Part shown: positions 1 through 5,798 of the stretch, piece after piece | How positions within the stretch are numbered: the first letter of the stretch is position 1 | Layout of the letters: every line of letters starts with the position of its first letter | Origin: JBCBKZ01 sp039026975 | Lineage (GTDB): Bacteria; Bacteroidota; Bacteroidia; J057 | Length of the DNA stretch: 10,060 nt | Assembly: GCA_039026975.1 (NCBI GenBank) | Contig: JBCCLI010000235.1 | Location: forward strand, 1 to 10,060 | Direction of reading: 5' to 3' | Position numbers and translations under genes: made by a program | The notes under the pieces: model-generated | Databases searched by the model: none | What the model was told of the DNA's origin: nothing | The model's input: the letters and a program-made list of their open reading frames with translations, nothing else

Positions 1-17
1 CAGAAATCGAAGAACTC

Positions 18-923
18 TTATCCAAATAAACGCTTCCTTGCTTTTTCCAGTCTGATCTCCTTCACCTTCTTAGCGAAAGCAATCACTTTATTATTGGTCT
101 TCCAGTCTTGTTGAAAGGCCTTAGGAGAATGGGCGGTAAGATTTTCTTCGATGGAAGGCAGTAGTTCCAGGAACCGTTTCTCGTTAGCTGTTAACCACAA
201 ATGGGTTTGTGGATCTAGTGGCTCCATATCATGAAATTGACTGAGGTTATAAAGGCTCAGTAAGAGCTGATCTCTTAGCTCTTCCTCCCATCCATATTCT
301 ATAGCCTGTCTGAGTAGCATGGCTTGGTGAGCCGTCCCTACGCCTATATCTTCTCTGGACCTAAAGGGTTTGGTGTAATTCAGATAGCCGTCGCCGGGTA
401 ATATCTGGTCGGTAGATATACTAACATCGTTAAGAGTCATTCTACCATGTTCTACTTCGGTGAGAATAGGAAGTGGGAAATGGCTTATCTCTATACCTTC
501 CAGCGTAGGGGAGAGGAGGACCATTTTGAGGACGGGTCTTCCTTCATTAACCTCTTCTGTCTTGCACAACACAAATAGCTGCTCAGCTTCAGTTCCTGCA
601 GTGATATAGGTCTTTTGACCTGTGAGGGTGTCATTTACTAAGGTGGTCTCTATGGCTTTGGGATGATTTCCCCCTTCCTCACTCACACAAAGTGCCTTCA
701 ATTTGTCAGGCTTTGCCAGGCCGGGAAACATAGCTTCCAGAGCAGCCTGATATCCAGAGAGAAAAGCAAAACTAAACTGCTGGCTACAAAAGCCCCCTAT
801 TAGCGCTTTCTCAAAGGGCCCCTTCCCTTTGGTTAGTTTTTGATAAGCTGAGAACCATTCTCTGGTGGAGGAAAAGTCCCTCAATTTCTGCTCCTGACTT
901 AAGTTGATTAATGCTGAAATCAT
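18..923 (-). CDS. Divergent short acyl-CoA dehydrogenase-like protein
   Basis: A 301-residue protein (317 with the longer start) related to acyl-CoA dehydrogenases. The recognisable part is the middle beta-domain: an 'LTGQKTYITAGTEAEQLFV' stretch matches the family's 'L.G.K.fit.a..ad' signature, followed by a 'V.ISTDQILPGDGY' segment. The N-terminal helical domain and the C-terminal domain are short and poorly conserved, and I see no EGT-type catalytic glutamate motif and no RxQFG FAD motif. It may therefore be a non-catalytic or highly specialised paralogue. It is transcribed away from the ACAD pair that starts at 1013, a layout that suggests shared control. The reading frame is open back to a GTG at 971. 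I prefer the ATG ending at 923, because the extra 16 residues look unrelated to the family and ATG is commoner; neither start has a clear Shine-Dalgarno site. Family assignment is fairly sure; function and substrate are unknown. Confidence 0.75.
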   Translation of the reverse strand: MISALINLSQEQKLRDFSSTREWFSAYQKLTKGKGPFEKALIGGFCSQQFSFAFLSGYQAALEAMFPGLAKPDKLKALCVSEEGGNHPKAIETTLVNDTLTGQKTYITAGTEAEQLFVLCKTEEVNEGRPVLKMVLLSPTLEGIEISHFPLPILTEVEHGRMTLNDVSISTDQILPGDGYLNYTKPFRSREDIGVGTAHQAMLLRQAIEYGWEEELRDQLLLSLYNLSQFHDMEPLDPQTHLWLTANEKRFLELLPSIEENLTAHSPKAFQQDWKTNNKVIAFAKKVKEIRLEKARKRLFG

Positions 924-1012
924 ATTCTTGAAAACTAGTTGGGGTCTACTATTGGATATTAGACCGAACACTCTTAGTTTATGAAGAGTTTACAAGAATA
1001 AAAAGGACACTC
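924..1012. promoter_or_regulatory. Divergent intergenic region with RBS for the ACAD gene
   Basis: This AT-rich gap separates the leftward ACAD-like gene from the rightward ACAD operon and must carry both promoters. AAGGA at 1003-1007, five bases before the ATG at 1013, is a good Shine-Dalgarno site and fixes that start. I could not place a convincing Bacteroidota -7/-33 promoter by eye. If the leftward gene really starts at the GTG at 971, the shared region shrinks to about 40 bp, which is tight for two promoters and is another reason to favour the 923 start. Confidence 0.5.
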
Positions 1013-2182
1013 ATGGTAGATACGAAAACATTTCGCCAGGAAACCAGAAGCTGGCTTGAAGAAAACTGTCCTGAAAGCATGCGCGTAGTCGTAGGTTTCG
1101 AGGATATTTTTATGGGCGGGAAAACCCCGGAATATAAGAGCGAAGACCAGAAAGTCTGGTTCGAAAAAATGCGAAACAGGGGCTGGATTGCTCCCCAATG
1201 GCCCAAAGAATACGGCGGCGGCGGCCTTAGTAAGGATGAGTACCGCATTCTCAGGCAAGAAATGGCCAGAATTAACTGTCGTCCTCCTATGTGGAGCTTT
1301 GGATTGGCTATGCTGGGACCTGCTTTGTTGAAATTTGGGAATGACGAGCAAAAGGCACAGTATCTGACCGAAATTACCCAGGGAGATGTATGGTGGTGTC
1401 AGGGCTATTCTGAACCAGGCGCAGGGAGTGACCTGGCAAGTTTGCAGACCAGAGCAGAAGACAAGGGAGACCACTTCCTGGTAAATGGACAGAAAGTGTG
1501 GACCTCCTACGCAGACAAAGCTGATATGATTTTCTGCCTGGTACGTACCAATCCTGACGTACCTAAACAGCATGGTATCAGCTTCCTCCTGATAGACATG
1601 AAAGCTGAAGGCGTAAGCACTTCTCCTATCAAACTCATCAGTGGAAAATCTGCCTTCTGCGAGACTTTCTTTGACAATGTAAAAGTACCTAAGGAAAATC
1701 TGGTAGGCGGACTGAACGCCGGCTGGACCATAGCCAAGTATCTGCTCACCCATGAGCGTTCTTCCATAGGAACCCTGCCGGAACTCCCTAAATCTTTACT
1801 TGAAGTAGCCCTGGATGAGGTGGGACTTGAGAATGGAGAATTGGATGATATGGTGCTGAGAAATGGCATCGCTCAGTTTATGATAGATGCCGCTGCTTTC
1901 AATATGACGCTGGAAAGAGGGGCTGATGAAGCCAAGGCAGGATCTCCTCCCGGAGCCAAGTCATCTTTCTACAAATACTATGGTTCAGAGTTGAATAAGC
2001 GGAGATTCGAGCTATTGTTATCTGCTCAAGGCTTCGACGGACTTAGCTGGGGAGACGAATACAAAGAAGGAAAGCTGGCCAGAGACATGTGCCGCACCAA
2101 AGCCAACTCTATAGAAGGAGGAACATCCGAAGTTCAGCTAAACATCATCTCCAAGCGGATCATAGGCTTGCCATCTAAGTAA
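1013..2182 (+). CDS. Acyl-CoA dehydrogenase, catalytic subunit of a two-gene ACAD
   Basis: A 389-residue flavoprotein of the acyl-CoA dehydrogenase superfamily, expected to oxidise an acyl-CoA to the 2,3-enoyl-CoA in the cytoplasm. The N-terminal helical domain contains 'GWIAPQWPKEYGG' (about residues 58-70). The beta-domain has 'GYSEPGAGSDLASLQT' and 'VNGQKVWTSYADKAD'. The C-terminus carries 'SIEGGTSEVQ', where E368 aligns with the catalytic Glu of the MCAD 'YEGT' motif, and ends 'ISKRIIGLPSK'. The C-terminal domain lacks the usual R-x-Q-F-G...fQ FAD-binding motif, which is instead present in the partner gene at 3023. Complementary split motifs of this kind are typical of heteromeric (alpha2beta2) ACADs such as those of sterol side-chain breakdown. 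The start is supported by AAGGA five bases upstream. The last 12 codons have a diverged copy at 2891-2926. The family is certain; the physiological substrate is not known. Confidence 0.9.
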   Translation: MVDTKTFRQETRSWLEENCPESMRVVVGFEDIFMGGKTPEYKSEDQKVWFEKMRNRGWIAPQWPKEYGGGGLSKDEYRILRQEMARINCRPPMWSFGLAMLGPALLKFGNDEQKAQYLTEITQGDVWWCQGYSEPGAGSDLASLQTRAEDKGDHFLVNGQKVWTSYADKADMIFCLVRTNPDVPKQHGISFLLIDMKAEGVSTSPIKLISGKSAFCETFFDNVKVPKENLVGGLNAGWTIAKYLLTHERSSIGTLPELPKSLLEVALDEVGLENGELDDMVLRNGIAQFMIDAAAFNMTLERGADEAKAGSPPGAKSSFYKYYGSELNKRRFELLLSAQGFDGLSWGDEYKEGKLARDMCRTKANSIEGGTSEVQLNIISKRIIGLPSK

Positions 2183-2213
2183 GTTTAAGTTTAAGCTAAA
2201 GATTAAGTTTAAG
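2147..2213 (+). repeat. Direct repeat, copy A: ACAD C-terminal codons plus TTAAG repeats
   Basis: This 67-bp stretch spans the last 12 codons of the ACAD gene (including the stop) and the following TTAAG-rich spacer. It aligns without gaps to 2891-2957, with about 55 of 67 positions identical. In the coding part (36 nt) there are 7 differences, of which 6 are synonymous and one is Ile to Leu. In the spacer, 28 of 33 positions match. The pattern shows that the tail of the chimeric ORF at 2645-2926 comes from an ACAD catalytic-subunit gene, together with its downstream spacer. Confidence 0.85.
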
Positions 2214-2641
2214 TGGTAGTGAAAAAGTATGATTATTTGGACAGGCTCATTTCATTTGCTGGAGACATTATCTTGTTCACAAGGTCATTTCATCAAGATT
2301 TTGCCGGGAGTGTCTTAGCCAAACAAGTTATCAGATCTGCCACGAGCGTAGCACTTAATTTTGGGGAGACACAAGGTACAGTTACTACCAAGGATTACAT
2401 AAGTAAGGCAAGTATTTGCTTGAAAGAGTTAAAAGAAACTGAGGTCAACCTGAAGATTCTTGCCTATGTAAAGTTGGGTGGGAGTCAGGTAAATGACTTG
2501 CTAGCTGAGTGTATCGAACTATCAAAAATTTGTAGAACTATCATAAAAAATAAACAAAGAGAGATTAGGAGCTAGGTTAGAAAGAATGTTTAAGCTTCAA
2601 ACCATCTTAAGCTTCCTCTTAATCTTCTACTTACACTTAAT
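2184..2641 (+). mobile_element. S23/IVS-like element with imperfect terminal inverted repeats
   Basis: A 458-bp unit made of a four-helix-bundle gene framed by imperfect inverted repeats: left 2184-2213 and right 2612-2641, with 22 of 30 positions complementary. Both arms are built on a TTAAGN hexamer pattern. The right arm ends three bases before the ATG at 2645, and the left arm begins two bases after the ACAD stop. In spirochaetes and Coxiella the same protein family is encoded in intervening sequences of 23S rRNA genes, which are bounded by inverted repeats and cut out by RNase III. Here the unit sits in a protein-coding operon instead. That it moves, or is excised from mRNA, is inference; no transposase and no obvious target-site duplication is visible. 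Confidence 0.5.
2213..2575 (+). CDS. Four helix bundle protein, S23 / 23S rRNA intervening-sequence family
   Basis: A 120-residue, all-helical protein of the S23 (TIGR02436) family. Diagnostic segments are 'QVIRSATSVALNFGE' (residues 38-52, matching the family 'qllRSatSi.aNi.E' core), 'KDYISKASICLKELKETE' (60-77), and a final basic amphipathic helix ending 'KNKQREIRS'. Members form small oligomeric four-helix bundles, and the family is related to Avd, the accessory protein of diversity-generating retroelements. The cellular role of the stand-alone members is not established. The frame starts at GTG 2213 (or GTG 2219); there is no ATG near and no Shine-Dalgarno site, and the start overlaps the last base of the left inverted repeat. 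It lies between two ACAD genes on the same strand but has no evident metabolic link to them, so it looks like an insertion rather than a pathway gene. Confidence 0.85.
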   Translation: MVVKKYDYLDRLISFAGDIILFTRSFHQDFAGSVLAKQVIRSATSVALNFGETQGTVTTKDYISKASICLKELKETEVNLKILAYVKLGGSQVNDLLAECIELSKICRTIIKNKQREIRS

Positions 2642-2644
2642 AAC

Positions 2645-2892
2645 ATGCCACTTATCATAAATGAAGAGCAGCAAATGCTCAAACAGTCTGCCAAAGACTA
2701 TGTAAAAGATCGTTCTCCTGTGGAGTCTTTAAGGAGGCTCAGAGATACCCGTGATGAAATGGGTTTCGAAAAGTCTGTTTGGAAGGACATGACTGAAATG
2801 GGTTGGGCCTCTCTGACCATTCCTGAAGACCTGGGTGGGTTAGCCTTTGGGTATGTAGGTCTGGGGCAAATACTGGAAGAAACCGGCCGTAT
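2645..2892 (+). repeat. 248-bp direct repeat of the ACAD partner 5' end (other copy 3023-3270)
   Basis: Positions 2645-2892 and 3023-3270 match at 245 of 248 bases, with a spacing of 378 bp between copies. The three differences are one Met/Thr change and two synonymous changes in adjacent Gly codons. Homology starts exactly at the ATG and stops at codon 83. Recombination between the copies would delete 378 bp and restore a single N-terminus, so the arrangement may be unstable, or may be kept similar by gene conversion. Confidence 0.95.
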
Positions 2893-2926
2893 CTCCAAGC
2901 GGATCTTAGGACTACCGTCCAAATAA
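2645..2926 (+). pseudogene. Chimeric truncated ACAD: partner-subunit N-terminus fused to catalytic-subunit tail
   Basis: This 93-codon ORF encodes residues 1-82 of the ACAD at 3023-4141 (one change, Met for Thr39), then switches in frame to 'ISKRILGLPSK', which resembles the 'ISKRIIGLPSK' C-terminus of the ACAD at 1013-2182. The junction is at about 2891-2892, where the two sources share only the bases AT. It keeps part of the N-terminal helical domain and lacks the beta-domain, the FAD site and the catalytic residue, so enzyme activity is not expected. It also lacks the AAGGT ribosome-binding site that precedes the intact gene: the sequence diverges just before the ATG and ends in the right arm of the neighbouring element. 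It is best read as a by-product of recombination. A stable small helical protein cannot be excluded. Confidence 0.85.
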
Positions 2927-3022
2927 GTTTAAGTCAAAGTTTAAGATTAAGTGTAAGCTAAAACTTATTCAATCATTCAAAACTCAATCATTCAACATTA
3001 ACTAACTACTACAAGGTAAAAA
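2925..3022 (+). repeat. Gene-less copy of the element's left-end repeat, with leader and RBS of the intact ACAD partner
   Basis: The first 33 bases (2925-2957) match the repeat at 2181-2213 at 28 positions, so the TTAAG-rich left end recurs here without the four-helix-bundle gene. It is followed by two direct 12-bp copies of TCAATCATTCAA (2969-2980 and 2984-2995), then by AAGGT at 3013-3017, six bases before the ATG at 3023. This is the leader that drives translation of the intact partner subunit. It may be the ancestral spacer, or the scar left after loss of an element. Confidence 0.75.
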
Positions 3023-4141
3023 ATGCCACTTATCATAAATGAAGAGCAGCAAATGCTCAAACAGTCTGCCAAAGACTATGTAAAAGATCGTTCTCCTGTG
3101 GAGTCTTTAAGGAGGCTCAGAGATACCCGTGATGAAACGGGTTTCGAAAAGTCTGTTTGGAAGGACATGACTGAAATGGGTTGGGCCTCTCTGACCATTC
3201 CTGAAGACCTGGGCGGATTAGCCTTTGGGTATGTAGGTCTGGGGCAAATACTGGAAGAAACCGGCCGTATGCTGGTTGCCTCTCCTCTTATCTCGTCTGC
3301 GGTTTTAGGAACCACTGCTATACTGGAAGGCGGAAGTGATGAACAGAAAGCCGCTCTCTTACCTGCTATGGCAGAAGGCAGCCATTTAATGGCCTTGGCC
3401 ATAGAAGAGTCTAATGCACATAGACCTTGGAAGGTAAGTACATCTGCCACTTCCTCAGGAGGGGGATACGCTATTAGCGGGACAAAGAAGTTTGTGTTGG
3501 ATGGACATGTAGCCAATACATTCATTGTCTCTGCTACCACCGATAAAGGGCTATCTCTCTTCCTGGTACCAGCTGATGCATCAGGGGTAAGTGTGGAAAG
3601 ACACATCATGATGGATAGCCGTAATGCCGCTACCCTTACGTTGGAGAATGTACAAGTTTCTGGTGAGGCCATTTTGGGAGCTGAGGGTGAAGGAAAAGCC
3701 ATACTGGAAAGAACCCTGGACATAGGAAGGATTTGTCTAGCTGCTGAGATGTTAGGACTTACCCAGGAAGCCTATGAAAGAACCATGAACTACCTGAAGG
3801 AACGTAAGCAGTTTGGGGTAAACATAGGAAGCTTTCAGGCCCTACAACACAGAGCAGCAGAAATGTACTGCGAAATCGAGCTATGTATTTCTACCGTACT
3901 GAAAGCGCTCCAGACCATAGATGAAGGCAAAGACATTCGGGAGATCGCCAGCCTGACTAAGGCTAAGGTAGGTCAGGTAGCTCAGCAGGTTACCAATGAA
4001 GCTGTACAGATGTTTGGTGGAATCGGGATGACAGATGATGAAGAAATCGGCTTCTTCCTGAAGCGTGCCCGCGTAGCCCAGCAAACCCTGGGAGACGCCA
4101 ACTACCATATGAATAGATTCGCCCAGTTGAAGGGCTTCTAG
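3023..4141 (+). CDS. Acyl-CoA dehydrogenase, FAD-binding partner subunit of a two-gene ACAD
   Basis: A full-length 372-residue ACAD-family protein. The N-terminal helical domain holds 'MGWASLTIPEDLGG' (about 52-65). The beta-domain has 'GGGYAISGTKKFVLDGHVANTFIV' split by normal family variation (146-169). The C-terminal domain has 'ERKQFGVNIGSFQALQHRAAEM' features (R261, Q263, F264, Q272), and 'QMFGGIGMT' (329-337), both FAD contacts. The catalytic 'EGT' segment is replaced by 'QQTLGDANYH', so this subunit should lack the base that the gene at 1013 supplies. Together they fit a heteromeric ACAD with one composite active site per pair. The start is fixed by AAGGT at 3013-3017. Its first 82 codons are duplicated upstream at 2645. 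A terminator follows the stop by about 30 bases. The substrate is unknown. Confidence 0.9.
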   Translation: MPLIINEEQQMLKQSAKDYVKDRSPVESLRRLRDTRDETGFEKSVWKDMTEMGWASLTIPEDLGGLAFGYVGLGQILEETGRMLVASPLISSAVLGTTAILEGGSDEQKAALLPAMAEGSHLMALAIEESNAHRPWKVSTSATSSGGGYAISGTKKFVLDGHVANTFIVSATTDKGLSLFLVPADASGVSVERHIMMDSRNAATLTLENVQVSGEAILGAEGEGKAILERTLDIGRICLAAEMLGLTQEAYERTMNYLKERKQFGVNIGSFQALQHRAAEMYCEIELCISTVLKALQTIDEGKDIREIASLTKAKVGQVAQQVTNEAVQMFGGIGMTDDEEIGFFLKRARVAQQTLGDANYHMNRFAQLKGF

Positions 4142-4168
4142 TAGATCTAGCCAAATTTTGAGAAAAGA

Positions 4169-4206
4169 ATGAGTCGTTTCTGATATAAGGGATGGCTCAT
4201 TTTTTT
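4169..4206 (+). terminator. Factor-independent terminator of the ACAD operon
   Basis: ATGAGTC (4169-4175) pairs with GGCTCAT (4194-4200), giving seven pairs including one G-T wobble across an 18-base loop. The pairing runs straight into seven T residues (4200-4206). It lies 28 bases after the stop of the ACAD partner gene. An A-rich run just before the stem could add pairs with the T tract. Confidence 0.7.
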
Positions 4207-4333
4207 AAGACAAAATTTATTATGAAGTAGTTATATAGTTTTGGCTTAAGTAGTCTGTTATGAGGATACCAATATATATATAGATGGACGTTATTAAACA
4301 GGGGGTTCAAAAGCTAAAATACTTTTTGAAGAA

Positions 4334-5077
4334 ATGAGAGTATTGACCATTCTAATTATGATTGCCTCACTGGGGAGTTGTATTGATCCTTTTGGGTCAA
4401 ATGAAGAGAAGTTAAAGATTGAACTAGAATCAGTTGGAAAGATATATATTAAAAATGAATTCTACGGAACTGATTCAATCTTTCTGAATGAAAAACAATC
4501 TAAACTATTTATAGAAGAATGGAATAACTCAAACCCAATAGGTCTCTCCAAAATGATGGTAGAGTATTGGGTTTTTGTAGAACTCAAGAATAATTCTGCA
4601 AGAAGTTTTAGAATTAACAAAAAGTCAATAAAAGAGAATAACGGTTGGACTTATTCTCTTTCGGATTCAGCTTTGATAGATTCATTTTGGCAACCTATAT
4701 TTCAATTTCCCAATCCCAAAAATTATAATCCAATTTCTTTTATTAATACTTTTTCTTCCATCGGGAGAAGGAATAACGGTGCAATTTTTGGGTTGACAAT
4801 GTTGGGGGATTTTCCGCAAAATTGGGTGAAAGAAGAACATCTTGACAGCTTAATGAATCTTTTAGAGTCTAAAGATGTTTGTGCCTGTTATATAAACGCT
4901 TTGTCTTCTTATTTACCGACGAATGATTATGCAGAAAAGGGAGGTTACGCAAGACTATTTATTCAAGCGTTCAAAGAGAATAAGCAAGTGGCCCTAGGAT
5001 CACATGGTTGTCCCAAAGTAGATGAATCTCAAAATGAGGAAATAATAGAATGGTGGAAAGAAAGAAAACAGAATTAG
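4334..5077 (+). CDS. Predicted lipoprotein of unknown function
   Basis: A 247-residue protein with a short lipoprotein signal peptide: basic Arg2, a hydrophobic run (residues 3-14) and the lipobox L13-G14-S15-C16. Cys16 should be lipidated, anchoring the mature protein in the periplasm-facing or outer membrane. I recognise no domain. The mature part is polar with many aromatic residues and contains 'DVCACY' near residue 182 and a His-Gly-Cys-Pro segment near residue 227; whether these cysteines bind metal or form disulfides is not known. The gene is visibly more AT-rich than the ACAD genes, which suggests a different history or weak expression. It stands alone, after a terminator and a 190-bp gap with a TATATATATA tract (4271-4280 area), and before a broken AraC gene. 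A TAG stop ends it. Confidence 0.8.
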   Translation: MRVLTILIMIASLGSCIDPFGSNEEKLKIELESVGKIYIKNEFYGTDSIFLNEKQSKLFIEEWNNSNPIGLSKMMVEYWVFVELKNNSARSFRINKKSIKENNGWTYSLSDSALIDSFWQPIFQFPNPKNYNPISFINTFSSIGRRNNGAIFGLTMLGDFPQNWVKEEHLDSLMNLLESKDVCACYINALSSYLPTNDYAEKGGYARLFIQAFKENKQVALGSHGCPKVDESQNEEIIEWWKERKQN

Positions 5078-5143
5078 AAGTGAAAATTGCGAAACTATAA
5101 ACCTCAATTAAACCTACTGATAACCAAATAAGCTGTATTCTGT

Positions 5144-5533
5144 ATGACCTTCTACCAGTCAAAATTGCAGCGCATAAAGAATATCTGCTATTCAAATGAT
5201 AAGCAGTTGGAGACGGTCATAGGGATTAAGAACTACATTGATACTAACTATGATACTAAGGTGAATTTGGATTTTTTGTCTCATACCCAGTTTGTGTCCA
5301 AGTATCACTTGCTGCGCTTATTCAAGAAATATTATGGTCTTACTCCCAAGCAGTACCTGATAGATACACGTATAGAAAAATCGAAAGAACTCCTTAATCA
5401 AGGGATGTCGGTAACCGAATGCTGTTTTGCTGTTTGATTTGAAAGCCTAAGTTCCTTTAGTTCCCTGTTTAAGTCCAGAATAGGGAAACCTCCCTCTGCT
5501 TACCAAAAAGAGCAACTTTCAAGAAGTATCTAA
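5144..5533 (+). pseudogene. Small AraC-family regulator interrupted by an in-frame TGA
   Basis: Codons 1-97 encode an AraC-type DNA-binding domain without a sensor domain: first helix-turn-helix 'FLSHTQFVSKYHLLRLFKKYYGLTPKQYL' features at about residues 44-72, then 'RIEKSKELLNQGMSVTECCFAV'. TGA at 5435-5437 stops it within the second helix-turn-helix. The same frame continues for 31 codons beginning 'FESLSSFSSLFKSRIGKPP', exactly the expected rest of the motif, to TAA at 5531-5533. The family has Gly where the TGA stands, so one G-to-T change (GGA to TGA) explains it. The truncated product keeps one helix-turn-helix and would probably not bind its operator normally. It precedes a VOC-fold gene, as does the intact AraC gene at 6252. 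Recent inactivation is likely, since no other damage is seen. Confidence 0.88.
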
Positions 5534-5798
5534 GCTGCTCATGCCCGACCTTTGAGGAAGGTAAATAATATAAACTGTTAAAGTGTTCTGTATGACTTCC
5601 TACGGGGTCAGTTCCATATATTGATGGAGCTAATAATAATGCGATCTCTTCGAGATAGAGAAGGATGAACCTTGAAGAGGTTCCATTATTTAGATTTCCA
5701 TGTATACAAATCAATGATCCAGAAGGGATCACACCTAAGTCGAGAAGTCGTTTATCTTAGTGACCTTTGGTGCTATTCTCACAGAAATTAACTAACCC
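5534..5798. other. Intergenic region with four small perfect hairpins
   Basis: I see no credible gene in these 265 bp. Four short perfect stems with loops of 3-5 bases are present: ACCTT/AAGGT (5548-5562), ATCTC/GAGAT (5644-5656), GAACCT/AGGTTC (5667-5683) and TGATCC/GGATCA (5715-5731). None is followed by a T tract, so they are not ordinary terminators. They could be part of the leader of the VOC gene at 5799 or operator half-sites. The number is only modestly above what chance would give. Confidence 0.35.

Noticed and set aside
974..1753. Long leftward open frame (259 codons) across the catalytic ACAD gene
   Set aside because: It is antisense to a clearly conserved ACAD with an RBS, its product has no recognisable family, and its composition is that of a shadow frame. 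The 3076-3723 leftward frame over the partner ACAD is rejected for the same reason.
2181..2213. TTAAG repeats as a CRISPR-like array
   Set aside because: The units are about six bases long with no regular unique spacers, and no cas genes are present.
5435..5437. TGA read as glycine (alternative code) rather than a stop
   Set aside because: The position aligns with Gly and no other gene here ends in TGA, but no other gene contains an in-frame TGA either. A UGA-Gly code would put many in every gene, so a point mutation is far likelier.
5586..5604. Similarity of TTCTGTATGAC-type sequence to the AraC start at 5138-5156 (16 of 19)
   Set aside because: The match is too short and ends at once; the frame that follows stops after a few codons, so it is probably chance.
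5469..5732. Leftward 87-codon frame over the AraC tail and following gap
   Set aside because: It has no recognisable motif, no RBS, and overlaps the AraC remnant on the opposite strand.
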